DNA of 8,178 bases from Sphingobium sp. (lineage in GTDB: Bacteria > Pseudomonadota > Alphaproteobacteria > Sphingomonadales > Sphingomonadaceae). This document shows, one piece after another, positions 1 through 6,355 of the stretch (positions are counted from its first letter, which is position 1; every line of letters begins with the position of its first letter). The position numbers and the translations under genes were made by a program. Location: NCBI GenBank assembly GCA_030148625.1, contig JASBTC010000065.1, forward strand, positions 1-8,178, in the 5' to 3' direction. A model generated the notes under the pieces. The model did no database searches, had not been told where the DNA came from, and saw only the letters and a list, made by a program, of their open reading frames with translations.

Positions 1-1248
1 GGCGATCGCGACGCGCCGCTCAAGGCGATGCTCGTCGACAGCTGGTACGATCCCTATCTGGGCGTCGTCATTCTCGTCCGCGTGATCGACGGCGTGCTCA
101 AAAAGGGCCAGCAGATCAAGTTCATGCAGGCGGGCACCGTCCATCTGGTCGACCGCACCGGCTGCATGCGCCCCAAGATCGAGCAGCTTCCCGAACTTGG
201 CCCGGGCGAGATCGGCTTCATCACGGCGCAGATCAAGGAAGTCGCGCAGACGATGGTCGGCGACACCATCACCGACGCCAAGAAGCCCGCGACCGAGGCG
301 CTGCCGGGGTTCAAGGAAGTCCAGCCCGTGGTGTTCTGCGGCCTGTTCCCGACCGACGCCAACGACTTTGAGAAGCTGCGCGAAAGCATCTCCAAGCTGC
401 GGCTCAACGACGCGTCGTTCAGCTTCGAGATGGAGACGAGCGCGGCCCTGGGCTTCGGTTTCCGCTGCGGTTTTCTCGGCCTGCTCCATCTGGAGATCAT
501 CCAGGAGCGGCTGACCCGCGAATATGATCTCGACCTGATCACGACCGCGCCGTCGGTGGTCTATCACATCATGCTGACCCATGGCGGTGGGCAGCTCGAG
601 CTGCACAATCCCGCAGACATGCCCGATCCCAACAAGATCGAGGAGATCGAGGAGCCGTGGATCGAGGCGGTGATCTATGTGCCCGACGAATATCTCGGGC
701 CGATCCGGAAGTTGTGCCAGGATCGCCGCGGCATCCAGAAGAACCTGACCTATGTCGGCGGCCGCGCGCAGATCACTTACGAACTGCCGTTGAACGAGGT
801 CGTGTTCGACTTTTACGACCGGCTCAAGAGCATCAGCCGCGGCTATGCGAGCTTCGACTATCACCAGATCGGCCATCGTGTCGGCGACCTCGTCAAGATG
901 AACATCCTGGTGAACAACGAACCGGTCGATGCGCTCAGCATGATCGTTCACCGTGGTGCGGCCGAAGCACGGGGCCGGCACATGTGCGAGCGGTTGAAGG
1001 ACCTGATCCCGCGGCATCTGTTCAAGATCCCGATCCAGGCCGCGATCGGCGGCAAGGTGATCGCGCGCGAGACGATCGCGGCGCTGCGCAAGGACGTGAC
1101 CGCCAAATGCTATGGCGGCGACATCAGCCGCAAAAAGAAGCTGCTCGACAAGCAGAAGGAAGGCAAGAAGCGGATGCGCGAATATGGCAGCGTCAGCATT
1201 CCGCAGGAAGCCTTTATCGCGGCGTTGCGGATGGGGGATGATGCCTGA
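1..1248 (+). CDS. lepA: Elongation factor 4 (LepA), C-terminal part, 5' end outside window
   Basis: This is the C-terminal 415 residues of the ribosome-associated GTPase EF4/LepA, which acts on the elongating 70S ribosome and is linked to back-translocation and 30S biogenesis. The reading frame is open from base 1, and the ATG at 28 is internal. The GTPase domain lies off the left edge. Visible in order are the domain II beta-barrel (about residues 1-95), domain III containing [15 protein letters not shown] (about 148-163), the EF-G-like C-domain with [11 protein letters not shown] and the YLGPI region, and the LepA-specific C-terminal domain with [15 protein letters not shown] and [12 protein letters not shown]. 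coli LepA has about 600 residues, so roughly 185 are missing. The C-terminus is intact and ends after [15 protein letters not shown]. The stop TGA overlaps the ATG of the next small gene (TGATG), which suggests translational coupling. Identification rests on near-continuous similarity to remembered LepA sequence and is very secure. Confidence 0.98.
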   Translation, partial: GDRDAPLKAMLVDSWYDPYLGVVILVRVIDGVLKKGQQIKFMQAGTVHLVDRTGCMRPKIEQLPELGPGEIGFITAQIKEVAQTMVGDTITDAKKPATEALPGFKEVQPVVFCGLFPTDANDFEKLRESISKLRLNDASFSFEMETSAALGFGFRCGFLGLLHLEIIQERLTREYDLDLITTAPSVVYHIMLTHGGGQLELHNPADMPDPNKIEEIEEPWIEAVIYVPDEYLGPIRKLCQDRRGIQKNLTYVGGRAQITYELPLNEVVFDFYDRLKSISRGYASFDYHQIGHRVGDLVKMNILVNNEPVDALSMIVHRGAAEARGRHMCERLKDLIPRHLFKIPIQAAIGGKVIARETIAALRKDVTAKCYGGDISRKKKLLDKQKEGKKRMREYGSVSIPQEAFIAALRMGDDA

Positions 1249-1427
1249 TGGCCGAGCGGTTCGAACGGCATCGCCAACCCTGGACGAGCGACGAGCTCCA
1301 GAAGCTGCATCTGCTCGCCAAAAAGGGCATGCCGCTGAAGGCGATGGCCAAGGCGCTGACCCGCAGCGAGGAATCAATCAAGGATCGCGCCAAGATCGAC
1401 GGGCTGAAGATCGCGAAATTGCGCTAA
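1248..1427 (+). CDS. Small 59-residue helix-turn-helix protein (SANT/Myb- or GcrA-like), downstream of lepA
   Basis: The ATG overlaps the lepA stop by one base, and GGGGGA at 1233-1238 lies 9 bases upstream as a ribosome binding site. The 59-residue product is basic. It begins its fold at Trp12 (PWTSDELQKLHLLAKKG), followed by a second helix (PLKAMAKAL) and a third, RSEESIKDRAKIDGLK. This is a tri-helical DNA-binding plan. The spacing from the opening WT to the glycine turn, the short second helix and the recognition-type third helix resembles the N-terminus of GcrA (WTDERVELLKKLWxEG...ITRNAVIGK). It also resembles SANT/Myb-like small proteins annotated in sphingomonads. The rest of GcrA is absent. 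Inference: a nucleoid- or promoter-binding small protein, possibly co-transcribed with lepA. There is no direct evidence of its target. The frame is distinct from the other open frames here and contains no stop before 1425. Confidence 0.75.
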   Translation: MAERFERHRQPWTSDELQKLHLLAKKGMPLKAMAKALTRSEESIKDRAKIDGLKIAKLR

Positions 1428-1628
1428 ATCCCGACCGATCGACCGAAGAAGAAAGTCGCATCGCGCGACACGGCAAGATCGGCGGCGATATCGAATTCCG
1501 GCGATCCAGATTCCCGTCGTCACGCAACTGTCGCAATTGTCGAAATCGGGAATATCCGGCGCGGTATTTTTTGTGCGCGACTGTGGCCCTGATGCACCAC
1601 TTCGGAAAATAAAAAGCCGGTCGTCATC

Positions 1629-1679
1629 GCAGTGCAACATTTCGGTCTTTATGGGGCCGCCGTGCTGTTGCAGTGCAAC
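1629..1679. repeat. Direct repeat GCAGTGCAAC; the right copy is part of a 13-base palindrome
   Basis: GCAGTGCAAC occurs at 1629-1638 and again at 1670-1679, exactly 41 bases apart, or about four helical turns. The right copy extends leftward into the perfect inverted repeat GTTGCA-G-TGCAAC at 1667-1679. The left copy keeps only the inner GCA-G-TGC symmetry plus the right arm. A full site plus a half site on the same DNA face, 64 bases upstream of the receptor start codon, is what an operator bound by a dimeric regulator would look like. The regulator is not identified. TGC-rich palindromes of this kind are known for PhaR/AniA-type repressors, but that comparison is from memory and weak. Confidence 0.6.
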
Positions 1680-1698
1680 CTAGGGCTTCGGGCTACGA
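1668..1698 (+). promoter_or_regulatory. Possible sigma-70-type promoter of the 1743-4331 receptor gene
   Basis: TTGCAG at 1668-1673 is a fair -35 element, and GCTACG at 1692-1697 (spacing 18) is a weak -10 candidate. Transcription would start near 1704 and leave a leader of about 40 bases. The -35 lies inside the palindrome at 1667-1679, so binding there would be expected to block RNA polymerase. The -10 match is poor, so the assignment is tentative. Confidence 0.3.
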
Positions 1699-1730
1699 GT
1701 CGTCTTTGAGGGAAGACGATCGGGTCCATC

Positions 1731-1736
1731 AAGGGG
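1731..1736 (+). promoter_or_regulatory. Ribosome binding site AAGGGG for the TonB-dependent receptor
   Basis: AAGGGG sits 6 bases before the ATG at 1743. It fixes this start, which also begins a clean signal peptide. No competing in-frame start upstream is followed by a signal sequence. Confidence 0.75.
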
Positions 1737-1742
1737 ACTATC

Positions 1743-4331
1743 ATGAAGAATATGCTTTACGTCGGTGTGGCTGCTGCTGCGCTTTCGATTCCGGGCGCGG
1801 TGTTCGCCCAGTCGACCGGTTCGATCGATTTCGACGAAGCGGAAATCATCGTCACCGGCGCGCGGACCGACAATGGCGTCGCCGGCGTGATCGCCCCCGA
1901 CACGAGCAAGGCCAAGGCCGTGCTGACCCAGGAATTCATCGGTCGCCAGGCGCCCGGCCAGACGGTCAACGACATCATCAACCAGCTTCCCGGCGTTTCC
2001 TTCCAGAACAACGATCCCTTCGGCTCGGCGGGCGGCAAGCTCTATATCCGCGGCTTCGACAATACCCGCATCAGCCAGACCTTCGACGGTGTGCCGCTGA
2101 ACGATTCGGGCAGCTACGCGCTCTATTCGAACCAGCAGGTCGATCCCGAACTGATCGAGCAGGTCAACGTCAACCTCGGCTCGACCGACGTCGACAGCCC
2201 GACCGCGGCGGCCTCCGGCTCGACGGTCAATTATCGTACGCGCAATCCCTATCAGGATTTCGGCGCGAAGATTGCGGGCTCGGTCGGCGAATATGGTTTT
2301 TTCCGCGTGTTCGGTTCCGTCGACACCGGCGAGATCGGTCCGTTCGGCACGCGCGCCTTCTTTGCTGCCAGCCATGCCGAGAACAACAACGTCTTCAACC
2401 TGACGGGTCCGGGCCGGAATGTCGGCCGCATCGACAAGCAGCAATATAACGCCCGTATCTATCAGCCGATCGGCTCGAACGGTGACTTCATCTCGATCGC
2501 GGGTCACTACAACCAGAACCGCAACAACTTCCTCGGCTCGGTTTCGCTGCGCAACGATGCGAACTTGGCGGTCACCAACCGTTTTCCGCAGACCAAGGAC
2601 GAGCGTTTCTACGAAATCCCGCGTTGTCAGATCAACACCGTGGCGCGTCCGGGGGTGGCCGATAACGTCAACAGCTGCGGCTCGACTTTCGACGAGCGCT
2701 TCAACCCGTCCAATACCGGCAATATCCGCATCGCGTCGAAATTCACCCTGGCTGACGGCCTCGTCCTCACCGTCGATCCCAGCTACCAATATGTGAAGGC
2801 CAATGGCGGCGGCACCGCCACCGGCCGCGAAGGTTTCTTCGATGTCGATCCCACTGCCGCGGTTTCCAACCAGACCGGCTATATCGGCGGTTCGCCTTAT
2901 TATGGCCGCGACCTCAACGGTGACGGCGACATCCTGGATCAAGCGCGCGTGCTGGCACCGAGCCAGACCAAGACGAAGCGCTTCGGCGTGATCGCGTCGC
3001 TTCGCTACGATCTCGACGATCATAACACGGTGCGCGTCGCCTATTCCTGGGATCGCGCGCGCCACCGCCAGACCGGCGAGACGCAGCTGCTCGATCTCGA
3101 CGGTGGTCCGCTGGACGTCTTCGCGGTCAACAATCCGCTCAAGGATCGGGACGGCAATGTCCTTCAGAAGCGCGATCGTCTCTCCTACGCGATCCTTCAT
3201 CAGTTCGCGGGCGAGTATCGCGGCGAATTCTTCGACGAGCGGCTGACGGTCAATGCCGGCCTGCGTGCGCCGTTCTTCAAGCGTGAGCTGAACAATTATT
3301 GCGCCACGACCAGCGTGTCGGGCTTTGTCGATTGCTTCGGCACGAACAGCGCCGCCGAGGCAGCCTATCTTCTCAAGAATCCGACGGTCGCGATCTCCGG
3401 TGGCACGTCGCCGCGTCAGGGACCGCAACAGCGCGTCTTCAAATATGACAAGCTGCTGCCGAACTTCGGCCTGACTTATGACGTCACCGATCGGGCGAGC
3501 ATCTTCGCCAATTACTCGCAGGGCCTGCAGGTGCCGCGTACCGATACGCTGTACAATTCCTTCTTCTACCCTGTGGGCACGGATCAGGCCAACCCGCGGC
3601 CGGAGACCACCACCAATTTCGATCTGGGCGCGCGCTATCGCTCGTCGAAGCTGATCGCCCAGCTGTCGGTGTGGTACACCAAGTACAAGGATCGCCTGGC
3701 GGAGGCTTATGATCCCGAACTGGATCGCAGCGTGTTCCGCAACCTGGGTACCGTCAACAAGTACGGCATCGACGGCAGCGTTTCGTATCAGCCCATTCCT
3801 GAGATTTCGCTCTACGCCTTCGGCTCGTACATGAAGTCGGAGATCCAGGACGACCTGCTGATCACCGAACTCGTGAACGGTACCACGGTCACGCCGATCT
3901 ACTCGCCGACCAAGGGCAAGCGGGAATCGGGTGCGCCGGTCTTCACGCTCGGCGGCCGCGTGCAGGGCAATCTCGGACCGCTCGAACTGGGCGTTCAGGC
4001 CAAGCGCACCGGCAAGCGTTATGTGAACGACTCTAATCTGCCGATCTACGCTGGTGCCAACAGCACCGTCGTGTATCCGGCTGCGACGCCCGCCTATACG
4101 CTGGTGGATCTGGATGCCCGCCTGTCGCTGGAATTCCTGGGTCTCAACGACAAGACCTATTTCCAGCTCAATGTGACGAACGTGTTCGACAAGCTCTATG
4201 TCGGCAGCTTCGATGGCGGCAATCAGTCGCCGGTCTATACCGGCAACAACCTGACCGGCTACACCTCGCCGATCTTCGTGCAGATCGGCCCGCCGCGGAC
4301 GGTGATGGGTTCGCTCGTCGTCGCTTTCTGA
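1743..4331 (+). CDS. TonB-dependent outer membrane receptor, 862 residues, substrate unknown
   Basis: This is a complete TonB-dependent transporter. A signal peptide occupies residues 1-22 (charged MKN, Ala-rich core, cleavage after AVFA). A TonB box EIIVTG is at 34-39. The plug domain runs from about 60 to 168, with QTVNDIINQLPGV, KLYIRGFDNTRI, DGVPLND and a TVNYRTRNP end. The beta-barrel runs from about 170 to 862 and closes on terminal Phe862, as is usual for outer membrane barrels. The barrel includes NYSQGLQVP and FQLNVTNVFDKLY, both typical of late strands. Two closely spaced cysteine pairs, Cys295/Cys312 and Cys520/Cys531, probably form disulfides in surface loops. A DLNGDGDILD segment at 390-399 looks like a calcium-binding loop. 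It is transcribed alone, with its own leader and terminator, so neighbours do not reveal the substrate. A ferric complex, a carbohydrate or another large solute are all possible. Confidence 0.93.
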   Translation: MKNMLYVGVAAAALSIPGAVFAQSTGSIDFDEAEIIVTGARTDNGVAGVIAPDTSKAKAVLTQEFIGRQAPGQTVNDIINQLPGVSFQNNDPFGSAGGKLYIRGFDNTRISQTFDGVPLNDSGSYALYSNQQVDPELIEQVNVNLGSTDVDSPTAAASGSTVNYRTRNPYQDFGAKIAGSVGEYGFFRVFGSVDTGEIGPFGTRAFFAASHAENNNVFNLTGPGRNVGRIDKQQYNARIYQPIGSNGDFISIAGHYNQNRNNFLGSVSLRNDANLAVTNRFPQTKDERFYEIPRCQINTVARPGVADNVNSCGSTFDERFNPSNTGNIRIASKFTLADGLVLTVDPSYQYVKANGGGTATGREGFFDVDPTAAVSNQTGYIGGSPYYGRDLNGDGDILDQARVLAPSQTKTKRFGVIASLRYDLDDHNTVRVAYSWDRARHRQTGETQLLDLDGGPLDVFAVNNPLKDRDGNVLQKRDRLSYAILHQFAGEYRGEFFDERLTVNAGLRAPFFKRELNNYCATTSVSGFVDCFGTNSAAEAAYLLKNPTVAISGGTSPRQGPQQRVFKYDKLLPNFGLTYDVTDRASIFANYSQGLQVPRTDTLYNSFFYPVGTDQANPRPETTTNFDLGARYRSSKLIAQLSVWYTKYKDRLAEAYDPELDRSVFRNLGTVNKYGIDGSVSYQPIPEISLYAFGSYMKSEIQDDLLITELVNGTTVTPIYSPTKGKRESGAPVFTLGGRVQGNLGPLELGVQAKRTGKRYVNDSNLPIYAGANSTVVYPAATPAYTLVDLDARLSLEFLGLNDKTYFQLNVTNVFDKLYVGSFDGGNQSPVYTGNNLTGYTSPIFVQIGPPRTVMGSLVVAF

Positions 4332-4358
4332 TCGCGATCACAAGCATTCGAAACAAGG

Positions 4359-4386
4359 CCGCCGTCCCGAAAGGGGCGGCGGTTTT
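4359..4386 (+). terminator. Rho-independent terminator after the TonB-dependent receptor
   Basis: A 10-bp stem pairs CCGCCGTCCC (4359-4368) with GGGGCGGCGG (4373-4382), with one G-U pair. It is closed by a GAAA (GNRA) tetraloop and followed by TTTT and then ACTTT. It begins 28 bases after the receptor stop. The opposite strand has the same hairpin but only a poor T tract (CCTTGTTTC), so it may serve the converging HD gene weakly, if at all. Confidence 0.9.
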
Positions 4387-4412
4387 ACTTTGTGCGCGCG
4401 TGAGATCCGCCT

Positions 4413-5006
4413 TTATGCGGCTTCGGTGGCCCTGGCGTAGATGCTCTGCCGGGGGCGCTCGAACAATTTCATCACCATCGGCTCGAAGAAGGCCAGCGGC
4501 GCGCTTTCATAGGCAGGATCGAACGCCGTCTGGTCGTATTTCTCGCAGAATTCCGCGCAGGCCTCGAAATGCGGATGGCCGCGGTAATTCTCGCGCAGAT
4601 CGCGGTCCATGCCGAGATGGTGAAAGAAATAATAGCCCTGGAAGATACCGTGCTGCGCGGTGATCCAGTGCAGTTCCTCCGACACGAAGGGCTTGATGAT
4701 CGCGGCGCCGATATCGGGATGGTTATAGGCGCCCAGCGTGTCGCCGATATCGTGGATCAGCGCCATCACGACATAATCGTCGGGGCGTCCGTCGCGGTGT
4801 GCGCGCGTCGCGGTCTGCAGTGAATGCTGCAGACGGTCGACCGGGAAACCGCCATAGTCGCCGTCGAGCAGTTTCAGATGGTCGAGTATGCGCCGGCCGC
4901 CCTTTGCGGCGAAGGGGATGAAGTGGCTGCTGATGGCCCGCCAGTCGGCCTGGGTGCCCTCGGTCATCGCAGTGAATGTCGCGCGGTCATGAATCTGTTC
5001 GGTCAT
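4413..5006 (-). CDS. HD-domain metalloprotein, candidate PhnZ/MIOX-like di-iron oxygenase
   Basis: The product is a cytoplasmic 197-residue protein with no signal peptide or membrane segment. Numbered from the ATG at 5006, it shows His61 (RLQHSLQTA), His85-Asp86 (ALIHDIGD), His96 (AYNHPDIG), His119 (ITAQHGIF) and Asp158 (CEKYDQTA). These six ligands, with LQHxLQTA before the HD pair and a K/R-aromatic-D late in the chain, match HD proteins that bind two irons and oxidise their substrate with O2. PhnZ acts on hydroxy-aminoethylphosphonate and myo-inositol oxygenase on inositol. A plain HD phosphohydrolase is the main alternative. The start at 5006 is preferred because GGAGGAGAGG precedes it. 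A frame-open ATG at 5057 would overlap the upstream gene and add a basic tail. It is the last gene of the receptor/PepSY set, 40 bases after the PepSY stop. The substrate is unknown. A role in breaking down the imported ligand is inference. Confidence 0.85.
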   Translation of the reverse strand: MTEQIHDRATFTAMTEGTQADWRAISSHFIPFAAKGGRRILDHLKLLDGDYGGFPVDRLQHSLQTATRAHRDGRPDDYVVMALIHDIGDTLGAYNHPDIGAAIIKPFVSEELHWITAQHGIFQGYYFFHHLGMDRDLRENYRGHPHFEACAEFCEKYDQTAFDPAYESAPLAFFEPMVMKLFERPRQSIYARATEAA

Positions 5007-5010
5007 GAAT

Positions 5011-5020
5011 CCTCTCCTCC
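5011..5020 (-). promoter_or_regulatory. Ribosome binding site GGAGGAGAGG that sets the HD gene start
   Basis: Read on the minus strand, GGAGGAGAGG is followed by ATTC and then ATG at 5006. This is the strongest Shine-Dalgarno match in the window and argues against the longer frame starting at 5057. Confidence 0.8.
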
Positions 5021-5046
5021 GACGCGGAGAATAACGCTCAAATCGC

Positions 5047-6345
5047 TCAAGTTGCAAAACGCGACCTGATTGCCGGCCAGATCCATTCCCCCATCAGCGC
5101 CGCGAGCATCGTCGCGCCGGTCAGCGGAAAGAGCGCGCCGACCCCCAGCATGACGGCCACGACGCCGCGGCTGGCGCGGCGGTCATCGGCACGCGGCGGC
5201 GCGTTCAGGCGGTTGTTCCGGCGGCGTTTCCACCAGAGGATCGGCGCACTCAGCGCAAGCAGCCAGACGCCGATACAGCCCGTGAGCATGATCAGGCGAT
5301 TGGCTTCGCCATATTGCTGACCCTGATGGGTCGCGATCCCCCATTCGATCGCCCGCGCGCCGCGTCCGAACCGGGCATAGGGCGCATCGAGCAGCACGCG
5401 CCCGTCGGTGGCGTCGAGATAAAGGACACGCGCCTCCTCCGCACGTCGGGCGGGGGCCGCGATCAGATAGGGTGCGCCGGGCGTCGCAGGCAGGGTGAGT
5501 GTCCAGCCCGGACCGAAGCCGCGCGTGGCGGCGATCGCGACGGCGCGGTCGGGGCCGATATCGCTGCCGCCATGCCCCATCGGATGCCCCAGATGCTGCA
5601 TCGACCAGGGCAGGCCAGGGTCCGGGGCGCCATGATCGCCGTGCATGGTCTGCGATGGTCCCGGCGCCGCCGGGCGGCCGCCATTCGCGGCGGCGACCGC
5701 GCCGCGCAGCCAGCCGCCGCAATATTGCGACCAGGGCATGCCGGTGACGGCCAGGAACAGGATCACCGCACCGACAATGGCGCCGGTCGAGGCATGAAAA
5801 TCGCGCCAGAACAGGCGTCCATCGGGGTGCCCGCGCAATGCGAGCGCCCTTTGGCCGGTGCGCGGCCACCAGAGATAGAAGCCGGTCAGGCATAGCAGGA
5901 TCGTCCAGCCCGCCACGATCTCGATCAGCGTGTTGCCGGTCGGCCCGGTGATGGCGAGGCTGTGGAGCTGCTTCACCGTCTCCATCATCCCGCCCTCGGG
6001 CGTGCTGCCCAGCACCTGGCCGAATGCCGGATCGACGAAGAGCGTGCGCCGTTCGCCGTCCGGACGGGCCAGGGTCATCCGCCAGCTCGCGTCCGGATCG
6101 ACGGGGCGCTCGATCCGGGTCACGCGTCCCGGCATCTGTTGGGTGACATGGCCCAGCATCGGGCCAAGCGCGGCCGGGTCGCCGGTGAACTGGCGTTCGG
6201 TCCAGCCGCCATAGACCAGATGCTCGATCTCGGGCTTGTAGAGATAAAGCGCACCGGTGGCGGCGAGCCACATCAGCATCGGCAGCACGATCAGCCCGGC
6301 ATAGAAATGCCAGCGCCAGACGGCACGGTAGAGTGCGTTCGGCAT
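5047..6345 (-). CDS. PepSY-associated multi-helix inner membrane protein, probable siderophore/ferric-complex reductase
   Basis: The product is a 432-residue membrane protein of the PepSY-TM family, which includes the siderophore reductases FoxB and PiuB. The first helix (about 12-36) follows VWRWHFYAG. Others are near 136-160 (ending YLWWP), 182-207 (FHASTGAIVG...MPWSQY), 350-372 (ending LWWKRRR) and a C-terminal one near 395-422. His13, His128 (KQLHS), His184 (DFHASTG) and His340 (THQG) lie at helix ends, where family members bind b-type haem. The periplasmic segment between helices 3 and 4 contains a His/Met-rich stretch (about 234-258) with LPWSMQHLGHPMGHGG. The ATG at 6345 is chosen because GAGG (6355-6352) lies 6 bases upstream. 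A GTG directly before it is the alternative. The gene starts 8 bases after the receptor stop, so co-transcription is very likely. The expected role is to reduce the metal complex delivered by that receptor. Confidence 0.88.
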   Translation of the reverse strand: MPNALYRAVWRWHFYAGLIVLPMLMWLAATGALYLYKPEIEHLVYGGWTERQFTGDPAALGPMLGHVTQQMPGRVTRIERPVDPDASWRMTLARPDGERRTLFVDPAFGQVLGSTPEGGMMETVKQLHSLAITGPTGNTLIEIVAGWTILLCLTGFYLWWPRTGQRALALRGHPDGRLFWRDFHASTGAIVGAVILFLAVTGMPWSQYCGGWLRGAVAAANGGRPAAPGPSQTMHGDHGAPDPGLPWSMQHLGHPMGHGGSDIGPDRAVAIAATRGFGPGWTLTLPATPGAPYLIAAPARRAEEARVLYLDATDGRVLLDAPYARFGRGARAIEWGIATHQGQQYGEANRLIMLTGCIGVWLLALSAPILWWKRRRNNRLNAPPRADDRRASRGVVAVMLGVGALFPLTGATMLAALMGEWIWPAIRSRFAT

Positions 6346-6351
6346 CACCGG

Positions 6352-6355
6352 CCTC
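6352..6355 (-). promoter_or_regulatory. Ribosome binding site GAGG overlapping the receptor stop
   Basis: On the minus strand the receptor ends TTCTGAGGCCGGTGATG. GAGG shares bases with the stop codon and is spaced correctly (6 bases) for the ATG at 6345 but too close (3 bases) to the GTG at 6348. Overlap of stop and Shine-Dalgarno indicates translational coupling of receptor and PepSY gene. Confidence 0.6.

Larger units (their letters stand above)
1428..1742. other. Gene-free region between the lepA operon and the TonB receptor gene
   Basis: No convincing gene was found in these 315 bases. Open frames that cross it on either strand lack ribosome binding sites and recognisable protein features. 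No tRNA-like fold and no clear Rho-independent terminator for the lepA unit was found. The T-rich run at 1567-1572 is preceded only by a 3-bp CCG/CGG stem, too weak to count. The right third holds the repeat/palindrome and the likely promoter for the receptor, described separately. Confidence 0.7.

Noticed and set aside
1560..1573. Possible terminator for the lepA unit (CCGGCGCGG followed by TATTTTTT)
   Set aside because: Only three base pairs can form with a 3-base loop, and the flanking bases mismatch. This is too weak for an intrinsic terminator.
1112..1612. 166-residue plus-strand open frame over the lepA end and the following gap
   Set aside because: It runs out of frame through the well-conserved LepA C-terminus and the 59-residue gene. 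Its sequence is low-complexity Arg/Ala/Ser with no ribosome binding site.
1680..3428. 582-residue open frame antisense to the first TonB receptor
   Set aside because: It lies fully opposite a gene with signal peptide, TonB box, plug and barrel. Its composition (runs of Arg, Ala, Asp, Val, Ile) is what the complement of GC-rich, third-position-biased coding DNA gives. It has no recognisable domain or ribosome binding site.
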